A stretch of 10,174 bases of DNA. Source: CAYNOZ01 sp964398955 (lineage in GTDB: Archaea; Methanobacteriota_B; Thermococci; Thermococcales; CAYNOZ01). Below, piece after piece: positions 1 to 5,294 of this stretch. Where the stretch lies: the NCBI GenBank assembly GCA_964398955.1, contig CAYNOZ010000055.1:1-10174 (forward strand), in the 5' to 3' direction. Position 1 is the first letter of the stretch. The number at the start of each line of letters is the position of its first letter. The notes beneath the pieces are model-generated. The model did no database searches. It was given only the letters and a program-made list of their open reading frames with translations, and had not been told where the DNA came from. A program made the position numbers and the translations under genes.

Positions 1-134
1 CTAAACTTATCAATAGCAATAGGAGCAGTAATATCATTACCAAAAACAAAATCCACATCAGCACGAATCAAATCCCCAACACTAAACTCCTTCTCAGTAT
101 GAACCGCAAAAATCTTCTCAACCAAAGAACTCAT
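1..134 (-). CDS. 3-isopropylmalate dehydratase / homoaconitase large subunit, N-terminal fragment
   Basis: The first 44 residues of an aconitase-family large subunit are visible; the gene runs off the left edge. The start MSSLVEKIFAVHT and the later segment GDLIRADVDFVFGNDITAPI match the N-terminus shared by LeuC and HacA proteins, which with a separate small subunit isomerise 2-isopropylmalate (leucine synthesis) or homocitrate-type acids (lysine or coenzyme B synthesis). The [4Fe-4S] cysteines lie further on and are not in the window. The start is set by the ATG whose complement is 132-134, with a GAGGG ribosome site at 142-146, seven bases upstream. Codons end mostly in T or G, unlike the racemase at the other end of the window. 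Which of the paralogous substrates is used cannot be told from this fragment. Confidence 0.8.
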   Translation of the reverse strand, partial: MSSLVEKIFAVHTEKEFSVGDLIRADVDFVFGNDITAPIAIDKF

Positions 135-492
135 AATCAAACCCTCAATCTCCAAAATTACTTAAATCTAATTAAAACACAATTTAAACCATAAAAAACA
201 GAAAAAAGAACTAGACAACATAATCACAGAAAATAACAACAGAACTTACCTGGAAAGCAAGTACTAGCGTCACATCGAAGGAGCAAGTAAAAGATAAAGT
301 AACAATAACTGAAGAATATACCTGGGTCTAAAAAAGTATTCAAATTCTCTAAACTTCCCAATTAAAAACTTCAACCCAGTCATTCAAAACCATTCCAAAA
401 TAATATTATTCTTATTTAAAAATTTTGATCAAAATCCAGGAAAAACTAAAAATTAATTCCAGAATAAAAGCGAGAAAAACCAAAATATAAAA
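135..492. other. Intergenic region between the dehydratase start and the kynureninase 3' end
   Basis: This stretch holds the dehydratase ribosome site (142-146) and its upstream AT-rich DNA; T/A-rich runs around 156-174 could carry its TATA box but none is convincing. Most is about 22-25% GC with the plus strand rich in A and C. A less AT-rich island at about 241-330 (34 G/C of 90) is listed separately. I see no tRNA, no CRISPR repeats and no strong hairpin with a T-run. Confidence 0.6.
224..331 (+). pseudogene. Possible coding remnant in a less AT-rich island
   Basis: A 35-codon open stretch ends with TAA at 329-331 and reads like ordinary protein (for example ELTWKASTSVTSKEQVKDKV followed by TITEEYTWV). 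It has no ATG, is preceded by an in-frame stop at 221-223 and has no ribosome site. GC is about 38% over 241-330 against about 23% just upstream, the kind of contrast a decayed gene or a structured RNA leaves in an AT-rich intergenic region. An AGCAAGTA octamer occurs twice (256-263, 282-289). I recognise no family. It may be chance. Confidence 0.2.
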
Positions 493-660
493 ATGACAAA
501 AAACTTTATCGAAAGATTTAAACTTAAATTCAATACACATTTAGTTATAGTTTATGAAAAAGGTTTCATTCTAATAAATGGAATAAAAAATCTAATAGAA
601 ATTAAAATTGGATTTGAAATTAAATTTTTTCCTTTTAAGATACTGCGTCTCTTTGTTTAG
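493..660 (+). CDS. Doubtful small ORF, 55 residues, overlapping the kynureninase 3' end
   Basis: An ATG at 493 opens a 55-codon frame ending in TAG at 658-660, convergent with and overlapping the last 26 bases of kynureninase. The product is lysine-, isoleucine- and phenylalanine-rich with a beta-like pattern (MTKNFIERFKLKFNTHLVIV, then YEKGFILINGIKNLIEIKIG). There is no Shine-Dalgarno-like sequence, and the AT-rich sequence CAAAATATAAAA lies too close to the ATG to be a normal TATA box. I recognise no family. Chance open frames of this length are uncommon but possible at this base composition. Confidence 0.25.
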   Translation: MTKNFIERFKLKFNTHLVIVYEKGFILINGIKNLIEIKIGFEIKFFPFKILRLFV

Positions 661-1924
661 AGAATTCTTGATATTCATCTTGTTCTATTATTTCTTTTAG
701 TTTTTGAACTACTTTCCATACTTCGGAGTATGTGTTGTATAGTGGTATCGGGGCTATTCTAATTACATTGGGAGGTCTGAAGTCAGGTACTATGCCTTTA
801 CTTTTAAGAGCTTCATTTATCCTGAATGCTTCTTCCTCTCTTTTTAATGCAACATGTCCTCCTCTTTGTTTTTCTTCTTTTGGATTTCCATAAGAAAATA
901 AGTACGGTTCCTCACTTAGTTCCTCGTCAACAAGGTACATAAGATAATTGGTTAACTTTAATGATTTTTCTCTAATAGAATCAATTCCTGCATCGTTAAT
1001 TAATTCTAATGATCCTTTTAAAGCGGCTGATCCCAATATGTTCGGGGTTGAAATTTGTAATCCTCCAGCATTCTTCGCTGATTTGAATTCAGTTTTCATG
1101 TCAAATTGTTCATCTTTTTTGTATCCCCACCATCCTGCTAGGCCTGGCTCTTTATCAAAATGTTTTTTGTTAACGTATATGAAGGCGGTGCAACCTGGGC
1201 CTCCATTGAGATACTTGTATCCGCACCATGTTGCGAAATCTACTCCCCATTTATCGAACTTATGCGGGATTACTCCTACTGAGTGTGCACAGTCAAATCC
1301 GATTAATATATTTTTTTCGTGGGCTTTCTTTGTTAAATATTCCATGTCTAGTTGTTGTCCGCTTGTATAAAGTACTGAAGGTAAAAATACTAGAGCTGTG
1401 TCTTCATCCATTAAGTTAACTATCTTTTCTTCATTTAATTTTCCTTCTTCTCCTGATGCTAGTACAAGATGTTTTTCAGGATTTAATCCTTTTAATTTTA
1501 TTTGACTTTCTAATGCATAAATGTCTGATGGGAAATTTAATTCGTCTGCTATTATTTTGGTTTTAGTTCCTCGGGGTTCATAGAAAGTACTTATTAGTTG
1601 ATGTATGTTTACCGTAGTGGAACCTGTTAATATTATTTCATCCTCTTTAGCTCCAACTAATTCAGCTGCTTTTCCTCCTAACTTTTCTCCTAGATAAAAC
1701 CACGGATTTTTTCCATCTAACCATCCTTTAATTCCTAGGTTTTTCCATTCTTCTAAAATTGAGATAACAGATTGTTCAGCTTCCTTGGATAGTAAACCAA
1801 GTGAGTTACCGTCTAGATATATTGTATCTTCTGGGATGTAGAAATGTTCTCTATACTTTTTCAGAGGATCATTTTGGTCCATTTTCTTGGCAAATTCTTT
1901 GCCTGGTCGGAATTTTTCAGTCAT
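635..1924 (-). CDS. kynU: Kynureninase (PLP-dependent, fold type I)
   Basis: Cleaves L-kynurenine to anthranilate and L-alanine in the cytosol; some relatives also take 3-hydroxykynurenine. The 429-residue product has the family length. Visible hallmarks are the N-terminal YLDGNSLGLL motif, the TGSTTVNIH segment near the cofactor phosphate, FDCAHSVG with Asp211 for the pyridine nitrogen, WCGYKYLNGGPG with the probable Schiff-base Lys237, and the GWWG motif at about 264-267 corresponding to the substrate-side tryptophan region. The ATG at 1924 is chosen over an in-frame one at 1945: AAGGTG lies at 1930-1935, five bases upstream, and a TATA-like box near 1958-1968 would place transcription start around 1938, downstream of the longer start. 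No tryptophan dioxygenase or formamidase gene is adjacent, so the kynurenine source is unclear. Another cysteine-desulfurase-fold activity is possible but less likely. Confidence 0.88.
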   Translation of the reverse strand: MTEKFRPGKEFAKKMDQNDPLKKYREHFYIPEDTIYLDGNSLGLLSKEAEQSVISILEEWKNLGIKGWLDGKNPWFYLGEKLGGKAAELVGAKEDEIILTGSTTVNIHQLISTFYEPRGTKTKIIADELNFPSDIYALESQIKLKGLNPEKHLVLASGEEGKLNEEKIVNLMDEDTALVFLPSVLYTSGQQLDMEYLTKKAHEKNILIGFDCAHSVGVIPHKFDKWGVDFATWCGYKYLNGGPGCTAFIYVNKKHFDKEPGLAGWWGYKKDEQFDMKTEFKSAKNAGGLQISTPNILGSAALKGSLELINDAGIDSIREKSLKLTNYLMYLVDEELSEEPYLFSYGNPKEEKQRGGHVALKREEEAFRINEALKSKGIVPDFRPPNVIRIAPIPLYNTYSEVWKVVQKLKEIIEQDEYQEFSKQRDAVS

Positions 1925-1953
1925 ACTCACACCTTGAAAATCCAATTCTAGTA

Positions 1954-1970
1954 AATTATTTTTTAAATTT
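1954..1970 (-). promoter_or_regulatory. Candidate TATA box for kynureninase
   Basis: On the minus strand this reads AATTTAAAAAATAAT, an archaeal TATA-like element centred about 25 bp before a likely start site near 1938. That would give a leader of about 14 nt containing the AAGGTG ribosome site. The region is AT-rich throughout, so the exact box is uncertain. Confidence 0.4.
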
Positions 1971-2538
1971 TTACAGTTTTTAATTCTGTTTTTATTATTT
2001 TATGTTTTATTTTATTTATTTTTGTTTTTTACGGTTTTTTTGTGATAAACTTTTTTCCGACCTATTGATTTTCATAGGGTTTTGGTGAATGTGATCTATT
2101 CGATTAGTTTTCACAAAATAAAACTGTCAATTAATAACAAAACCTAATTAATAAATATTCAAAGAAACTAAACAAACTTCTAAATCATAAAAATATACAA
2201 AAAAAATATAGAGCTTAATTAAACTACGTAAGTATCTTCAAAATAAAAAATCTTCAAAATAAGTACATTAAATCTAAAAAATGGATAATTCCAAAACCCC
2301 ACCTTTTCAAATACATTAATGTTGACAAAAATTGAATCAATATCTATTGAAAATAAATACCACTCAAAACCTGTAATTACGCATAGTTTTCCAAGTAAAA
2401 TCAAGTTAACAAATCACAAAAATTAATTACTTATAAAGAATAGAAGAAACATCATTCAGATCAAGAAAAAATTTCAAATAAAAATCACAAAATAAAAACT
2501 AGAAATCAGAAAAACCTCTAAAATAACACAAAAAACCA
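1971..2538. other. AT-rich non-coding region left of the assembly gap
   Basis: No convincing gene is present. From 1971 to about 2060 the plus strand is T/G-rich; from about 2100 to 2538 it is A/C-rich, a sharp change in strand composition. Small features are a CCTAT/ATAGG hairpin at 2061-2078, a TTTTTTCCG motif at 2051-2059 that recurs near 2992 and 3201, and a tandem duplication of ATCTTCAAAATAA at 2234-2246 and 2250-2262. A minus-strand open frame at 2219-2404 starts with TTG, lacks a ribosome site and matches nothing I know. The last 80 bases resemble DNA on the far side of the gap (see the direct repeat). Confidence 0.6.
2486..2515 (+). repeat. 30-bp direct repeat, copy 1 (left of the gap)
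   Basis: This copy ends with AAAAACTAGAAATCAGAAAAAC and matches 3106-3135 at 29 of 30 positions, with T at 2493 against C at 3113. Looser similarity extends on both sides (A-rich runs with CTAAAAA and ACAAAAAA words), so the true repeat may be about 70-80 bp and decayed. It ends 23 bp from the N run. Confidence 0.7.
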
Positions 2539-2638
2539 NNNNNNNNNNNNNNNNNNNNNNNNNNNNNNNNNNNNNNNNNNNNNNNNNNNNNNNNNNNNNN
2601 NNNNNNNNNNNNNNNNNNNNNNNNNNNNNNNNNNNNNN
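2539..2638. other. Assembly gap (100 N)
   Basis: Exactly 100 undetermined bases, the usual placeholder for a scaffold join of unknown size. The true distance and content are unknown, and any gene or array could be missing here. A shared 30-bp repeat on both sides suggests that repeated sequence broke the assembly. Confidence 0.97.
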
Positions 2639-2796
2639 TCAACATCTTTTAGTTAGGAAATTAAATAATAGTTTTATTTAAAGAATAAATAAACATTTTC
2701 CCAAAGTGGGGCATCTTTTATGTAATGAATTACCTTTTTTCAGATTTCAATTCTTTTGAATGCTCTTTAAATAGTCAAAACAAGTATATATAATGT

Positions 2797-2880
2797 CCTT
2801 AAGGTAGGTTGTAGGCGTTTAGATAGCAAGGAGAAAGTATTTATCTTCAAGACCTGTCATTTCCTACTATTACCTTCAAA
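2797..2880 (+). ncRNA. Candidate structured RNA downstream of a TATA-like promoter
   Basis: AAGGTA (2801-2806) can pair with TACCTT (2871-2876), and GTAGG (2811-2815) with CCTAC (2863-2867), giving an 11-bp closing stem with a 4x3 internal loop. An inner AGATA/TATCT helix (2821-2825, 2842-2846) may form. A second GTAGG at 2804-2808 offers an alternative pairing with the same CCTAC. GC here is visibly higher than in the flanks, which is typical of stable RNAs in AT-rich archaea. Upstream lie CTTTAAATAG (2765-2774), about 25 bp before a possible start near 2795, and a second box TATATATAAT (2784-2793). No known RNA family is recognised. The closing stem could be chance. Confidence 0.3.
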
Positions 2881-2905
2881 ACAGATTATTTAGACGTTTA
2901 AATAG
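2812..2905 (+). repeat. Pair of 15-bp imperfect direct repeats
   Basis: TAGGCGTTTAGATAG at 2812-2826 and TAGACGTTTAAATAG at 2891-2905 match at 13 of 15 positions and start 79 bp apart. The first lies in the candidate RNA's stem-loop and the second just after it. They could be protein-binding sites or remnants of a duplication. Confidence 0.4.
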
Positions 2906-3078
2906 GATTCTCTTCCTGAAAAAATAGCTTTTTACTTTCTAATAGCTTTTGATAGTTAATGTCACGATTTTTAATTTATGCGGAAATTTCGTTTTTCCGA
3001 TTTGCGGATTTAGTGAAAATTTGATGTTATCTTAATTTTAGAACCTTAGTTTTACCTATTTTAGAAAAAACTAAAAAA

Positions 3079-3209
3079 CGGAAAAAAGGAAAAACTAAAA
3101 ATACGCACAAAACAAAAACTAGAAATCAGAAAAACTGAGATACAAAAAAACTAAAAAACGAAAATTTATAAAAACTAAAGAACTATTTTAAGAAATTTCC
3201 TTTTTTCCG
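3079..3209. repeat. 131-bp segment bounded by a 14-bp perfect inverted repeat
   Basis: CGGAAAAAAGGAAA (3079-3092) is the exact reverse complement of TTTCCTTTTTTCCG (3196-3209). The 103-bp interior contains copy 2 of the 30-bp repeat (3106-3135). Size and ends resemble a small non-autonomous element, but no clear target-site duplication is visible and the arms are low-complexity. It could also act as a transcribed stem-loop or a terminator-like structure. Confidence 0.45.
3106..3135 (+). repeat. 30-bp direct repeat, copy 2 (right of the gap)
   Basis: Partner of the copy at 2486-2515 (29 of 30 identical), in the same orientation and about 620 window bases away across the N run. It sits inside the 131-bp inverted-repeat segment. 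No further close copies are seen in this window. Confidence 0.7.
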
Positions 3210-3211
3210 CA

Positions 3212-3230
3212 AAAATAAATATATAAAACA
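3212..3230 (+). promoter_or_regulatory. Candidate TATA box upstream of the membrane-protein gene
   Basis: AAATAAATATATAAAAC is a strong archaeal TATA-like sequence. Transcription starting about 25 bp downstream, near 3250, would give a leader of about 70 nt. A second AT-rich box near 3271-3280 would give a leader of only about 20 nt. A short tandem CTAAAC repeat (about 3234-3245) lies between them. Confidence 0.4.
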
Positions 3231-3320
3231 AACCTAAACCTAAACATAATAAGAATTTTTAGAACACTAAAATTATTAAAGAATAGTGACAATGTAAGTA
3301 ACATAAACGAAAGCGATAAA

Positions 3321-3539
3321 ATGACAAGAAAGTTAGGTCTCACCTTAAACATCACAGGACTGATCTTAATAGGATTAGGAATTCTATTACTTTTTTACAG
3401 AGCAAGCAATCCCTACATGCCAAAAACATTTAAAATTGGTTCGGTAAATTTTGGAATTGTAACTTTAATAATATTTGGAGCAATAATAAGCATTACAGGA
3501 ATTTTAATAACAATAATAACGTGGAAAAGAAAATATTAA
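3321..3539 (+). CDS. Small two-helix membrane protein of unknown function
   Basis: A 72-residue protein with two clear membrane segments, roughly residues 6-27 (glycine- and leucine-rich) and 44-67 (isoleucine-rich), joined by a short polar loop containing RASNPYMPKTF and ending in a basic tail, WKRKY. Positive charges at both termini suggest a hairpin with both ends in the cytoplasm. No Shine-Dalgarno sequence is seen before the ATG. It ends 43 bp before the aldolase start, but that gap carries its own TATA-like box, so co-transcription is uncertain. I recognise no family and propose no function. Confidence 0.6.
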   Translation: MTRKLGLTLNITGLILIGLGILLLFYRASNPYMPKTFKIGSVNFGIVTLIIFGAIISITGILITIITWKRKY

Positions 3540-3541
3540 AA

Positions 3542-3551
3542 CTTATATATT
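3542..3551 (+). promoter_or_regulatory. Candidate TATA box for the aldolase gene
   Basis: CTTATATATT lies directly after the membrane-protein stop codon. Its centre is about 25 bp before 3571, so a transcript would start just ahead of the TTGAGG ribosome site at 3571-3576 and have a leader of about 12 nt. Confidence 0.45.
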
Positions 3552-3582
3552 ATTAAATCGATGTTGTTTTTTGAGGTTTATT

Positions 3583-4473
3583 ATGTTTGAAGGTATATTC
3601 CCTCCTATAGTTACACCTTTTAATGGTAATGGGGAACCTGATTTTGAGGCTCTCGAACACAACTTGTTAAATTGGGGTAATACTAAGTTAAGCGGGTACC
3701 TTGTTCTTGGTTCTAATGGTGAATTTGTTTACATGGATAAAAGTGAAAAATTAGAAGTGGTAAAGAGAGTTGTTGAGAATAGTGAGGATAAAAAAGTGAT
3801 TGTTGGAACTGGCAAGGAGTCTACTGAACAAACTATTTTGTTAACTAATGAAATGGCTGGTATTGGGGTTGATGCTGGTTTAATACTTCCTCCTCATTAT
3901 TACGGAGAATCTGTGATGACTGATGATGCCTTGAAAGATCATTATATGGAAGTGGCTGATAGATCGGAAGTTCCTATTCTTTTGTATAATATGCCGAAGT
4001 ATACTGGTATGAATTTGTCTAAGGAGCTTGTTGTAGATTTATCAGAACATAAGAATATTGTTGGTATGAAGGATAGTAGTGGTGATTTTGCTAGGTTAGG
4101 TGAATATGTGGATGGTAGCTGTGATGATTTTGATGTAATGGTTGGCACTGCTAATTTGATACTTGGAGGGTTAGTTTTAGGGGCTTCTGGAGGTATACTT
4201 GCTCTAGCTAATGTTGTTCCTGAAGAATGTTGTAAGTTATATGATTTATTTTTGGAAGGAGAATTTAAAGAGGCTAGAGATCTTCAGTTATCTATGATTC
4301 CTTTAAATAAGGCTATTACTAGTAAGTATGGTATTAAGGGTTTGAAAATTGCTTTGGAGATGGTTGGTTATAAGGGTGGTTATTGTAAAAAACCTTTGAG
4401 AAATTATGATTTATCTTGTGAGGAGCAAAAGGATCTTGAAGATCTTGTTGAGGCTTTCAAATCTAATTATTAA
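3583..4473 (+). CDS. 4-hydroxy-2-oxoglutarate aldolase-like enzyme (DapA/NAL superfamily)
   Basis: A 296-residue TIM-barrel class I aldolase. The Schiff-base lysine is Lys163 in NIVGMKDSSGD and the conserved tyrosine is Tyr135 in LLYNMP. Residues 43-48 are GSNGEF, as in mitochondrial HOGA1, where DapA proteins have a GTTGE-type motif. The C-terminal run of the type AITSKYGIKGLK followed by GGYCKKPL also follows HOGA1 closely. HOGA1 splits 4-hydroxy-2-oxoglutarate into pyruvate and glyoxylate in hydroxyproline breakdown; related archaeal and bacterial enzymes use other 2-keto acids, so the substrate is inferred. The ATG at 3583 is chosen because GAGGT lies five bases upstream; an in-frame TTG at 3571 overlaps that site. 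Codons favour T and G at third positions (18 of 30 glycines are GGT). It converges with the regulator gene downstream. Confidence 0.8.
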   Translation: MFEGIFPPIVTPFNGNGEPDFEALEHNLLNWGNTKLSGYLVLGSNGEFVYMDKSEKLEVVKRVVENSEDKKVIVGTGKESTEQTILLTNEMAGIGVDAGLILPPHYYGESVMTDDALKDHYMEVADRSEVPILLYNMPKYTGMNLSKELVVDLSEHKNIVGMKDSSGDFARLGEYVDGSCDDFDVMVGTANLILGGLVLGASGGILALANVVPEECCKLYDLFLEGEFKEARDLQLSMIPLNKAITSKYGIKGLKIALEMVGYKGGYCKKPLRNYDLSCEEQKDLEDLVEAFKSNY

Positions 4474-4556
4474 TTTTTGACTTAGTTTTTTATTTTCAGT
4501 TTAATCTATTACTTCTTTAAACTTTTTATTGGGATTCTAGATAGGCTAGAAAATTT
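4474..4556 (+). terminator. Termination region between the convergent aldolase and regulator genes
   Basis: Directly after the aldolase stop come T-runs (TTTTT at 4476-4480 and TTTTTT at 4487-4492, then TTTT), the usual archaeal oligo-T termination signal. Further on, TTCTAG (4535-4540) and CTAGAA (4546-4551) form a 6-bp hairpin with loop ATAGG, followed by AAAATTTTTATTG, which could act as a back-up stop for the aldolase transcript. No comparable T-run is seen for the regulator on the opposite strand. Confidence 0.5.
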
Positions 4557-5264
4557 TTATTGTTTTATTTGTGGTGTTAAATTTATTTTTCTTGGTGTGT
4601 CTCCGTGTGATATTTCTATGTTGTCTATTTTTATGTTCTGTTTTTTGAGGTTTTGTTTGATTTTTCTTGTATGTTTTACTTTTTCGTTGTCTTCGGATTG
4701 TATTATTGCTTTTATATTGTGTTTTCCAAAGCTTTCCCAAAGTAGTTTCACTTTTTCTTTTTGTTCTAAGTACTTGAGGGTTTTTTCTTGGTGTTTTGTT
4801 GGTACGTTTAGTCCTAATGTTATTAAGGATAGTTTTATTTTGTTGTAATTTGGTTTAGCCATTGATCCTTCTTTAAGTATCTTTTTTTCTTTTAGTTCGT
4901 TGATTCTTCTATATATTGTTGTTCTACTTACTCCTATTTTGTCTGAGAGTTCTGAGTGAGAGTAAAATCCTTCGCAGGTGTATTGGATTATTTTTTTGTC
5001 GATTTTATCCAGATCTTTTAATTCTATGTTGCTTGTTGTTTTTGTTTCTTTTTTTCGGGTTTTTTTGGTTTTTAAATTCTTTATTTTTTGTTCTAGTTTT
5101 TCTATTTTTTTGTTCATTTTTTTTATTTGGTTTTCTTCTTGTTTTTTTAACCCTTGTCTTAGTGTGTTTCTTATTATTTGTGATTTAGATTTTTCTGTGT
5201 TTTTTGTTTTTTGAATTATTTTTTGATGTATTTCTTCGGGTATTTTGGCTGAAATCTGAGGCAT
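4557..5264 (-). CDS. Chimeric transcriptional regulator: ribbon-helix-helix, coiled coil, Lrp-like HTH and C-terminal RAM-like domain
   Basis: A 235-residue, strongly lysine-rich protein that I do not recognise as a named regulator. Residues 1-46 look like a CopG-type ribbon-helix-helix: a beta strand QISAKIP, then helices around EEIHQKIIQ and SKSQIIRNTLRQGL. Residues 47-75 are a charged, heptad-like helix. Residues 84-130 form an Lrp/AsnC- or MarR-like winged HTH with recognition helix VSRTTIYRRINELK. Residues 139-220 alternate strand and helix like the RAM (AsnC C-terminal) domain that binds amino acids in Lrp proteins. Having two DNA-binding folds in one chain is unusual. A TATA box 26 bp upstream and no ribosome site suggest a leaderless mRNA. 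An inverted repeat over the start suggests autoregulation. It is divergent from the aminotransferase and convergent with the aldolase, so it probably controls amino-acid catabolic genes. Confidence 0.75.
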   Translation of the reverse strand: MPQISAKIPEEIHQKIIQKTKNTEKSKSQIIRNTLRQGLKKQEENQIKKMNKKIEKLEQKIKNLKTKKTRKKETKTTSNIELKDLDKIDKKIIQYTCEGFYSHSELSDKIGVSRTTIYRRINELKEKKILKEGSMAKPNYNKIKLSLITLGLNVPTKHQEKTLKYLEQKEKVKLLWESFGKHNIKAIIQSEDNEKVKHTRKIKQNLKKQNIKIDNIEISHGDTPRKINLTPQIKQ

Positions 5265-5294
5265 ATTAAAATATCATTAATATTTTATTTAAAT
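5263..5294 (-). promoter_or_regulatory. Regulator promoter with overlapping candidate operator
   Basis: ATTTAAATA on the minus strand (5286-5294) is a TATA box centred 26 bp from the ATG, predicting a leaderless transcript. ATATTAA (5263-5269) and TTAATAT (5277-5283) are exact inverted repeats with a 7-bp spacer, covering the start codon and the DNA downstream of the TATA box. A protein bound here would block initiation, as expected for autorepression. The high AT content makes the palindrome less significant than it looks. Confidence 0.4.

Larger units (their letters stand above)
2639..3320. other. AT-rich repeat-bearing intergenic region right of the gap
   Basis: No protein gene is supported here. 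From 2639 to about 3050 the plus strand is T-rich; from about 3060 it turns strongly A-rich. The segment holds a possible structured RNA (2797-2880), a CGGAAA/TTTCCG hairpin at 2981-2999, a 14-bp inverted repeat spanning 3079-3209, the second copy of the 30-bp repeat, and a promoter-like TATA sequence at 3216-3227 before the membrane-protein gene. I find no tRNA or rRNA. Confidence 0.6.

Noticed and set aside
948..1419. Plus-strand open frames of 140 and 63 codons within the kynureninase gene
   Set aside because: They lie antisense to a gene with clear family motifs, have no ribosome sites and give no recognisable domains.
1925..1945. Upstream ATG for kynureninase at 1945
   Set aside because: It would lie ahead of the predicted transcription start, and the AAGGTG site fits the ATG at 1924.
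2219..2404. Minus-strand 61-codon frame left of the gap
   Set aside because: It begins with TTG, lacks a ribosome site, is rich in Phe/Ile/Val as expected from base composition and matches no family I know.
2981..2999. CGGAAA/TTTCCG hairpin as an intrinsic terminator
   Set aside because: The stem is only 6 bp, no T-run follows, and there is no gene immediately upstream.
2486..3135. CRISPR array interrupted by the gap
   Set aside because: Only two copies of the 30-bp word are seen, about 620 bases apart, A-rich, without regular spacers, a CRISPR-like repeat end or cas genes. Content inside the gap cannot be excluded.
3571..3582. Upstream TTG start for the aldolase
   Set aside because: It overlaps the TTGAGGT ribosome site used by the ATG at 3583, and aldolase-family proteins normally begin at the MFEG-type position.
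4597..5214. Plus-strand hydrophobic, Phe/Leu-rich open frames that look like membrane proteins
   Set aside because: They are reverse-complement shadows of the lysine-rich regulator: AAA and GAA codons read as TTT and TTC on the other strand.
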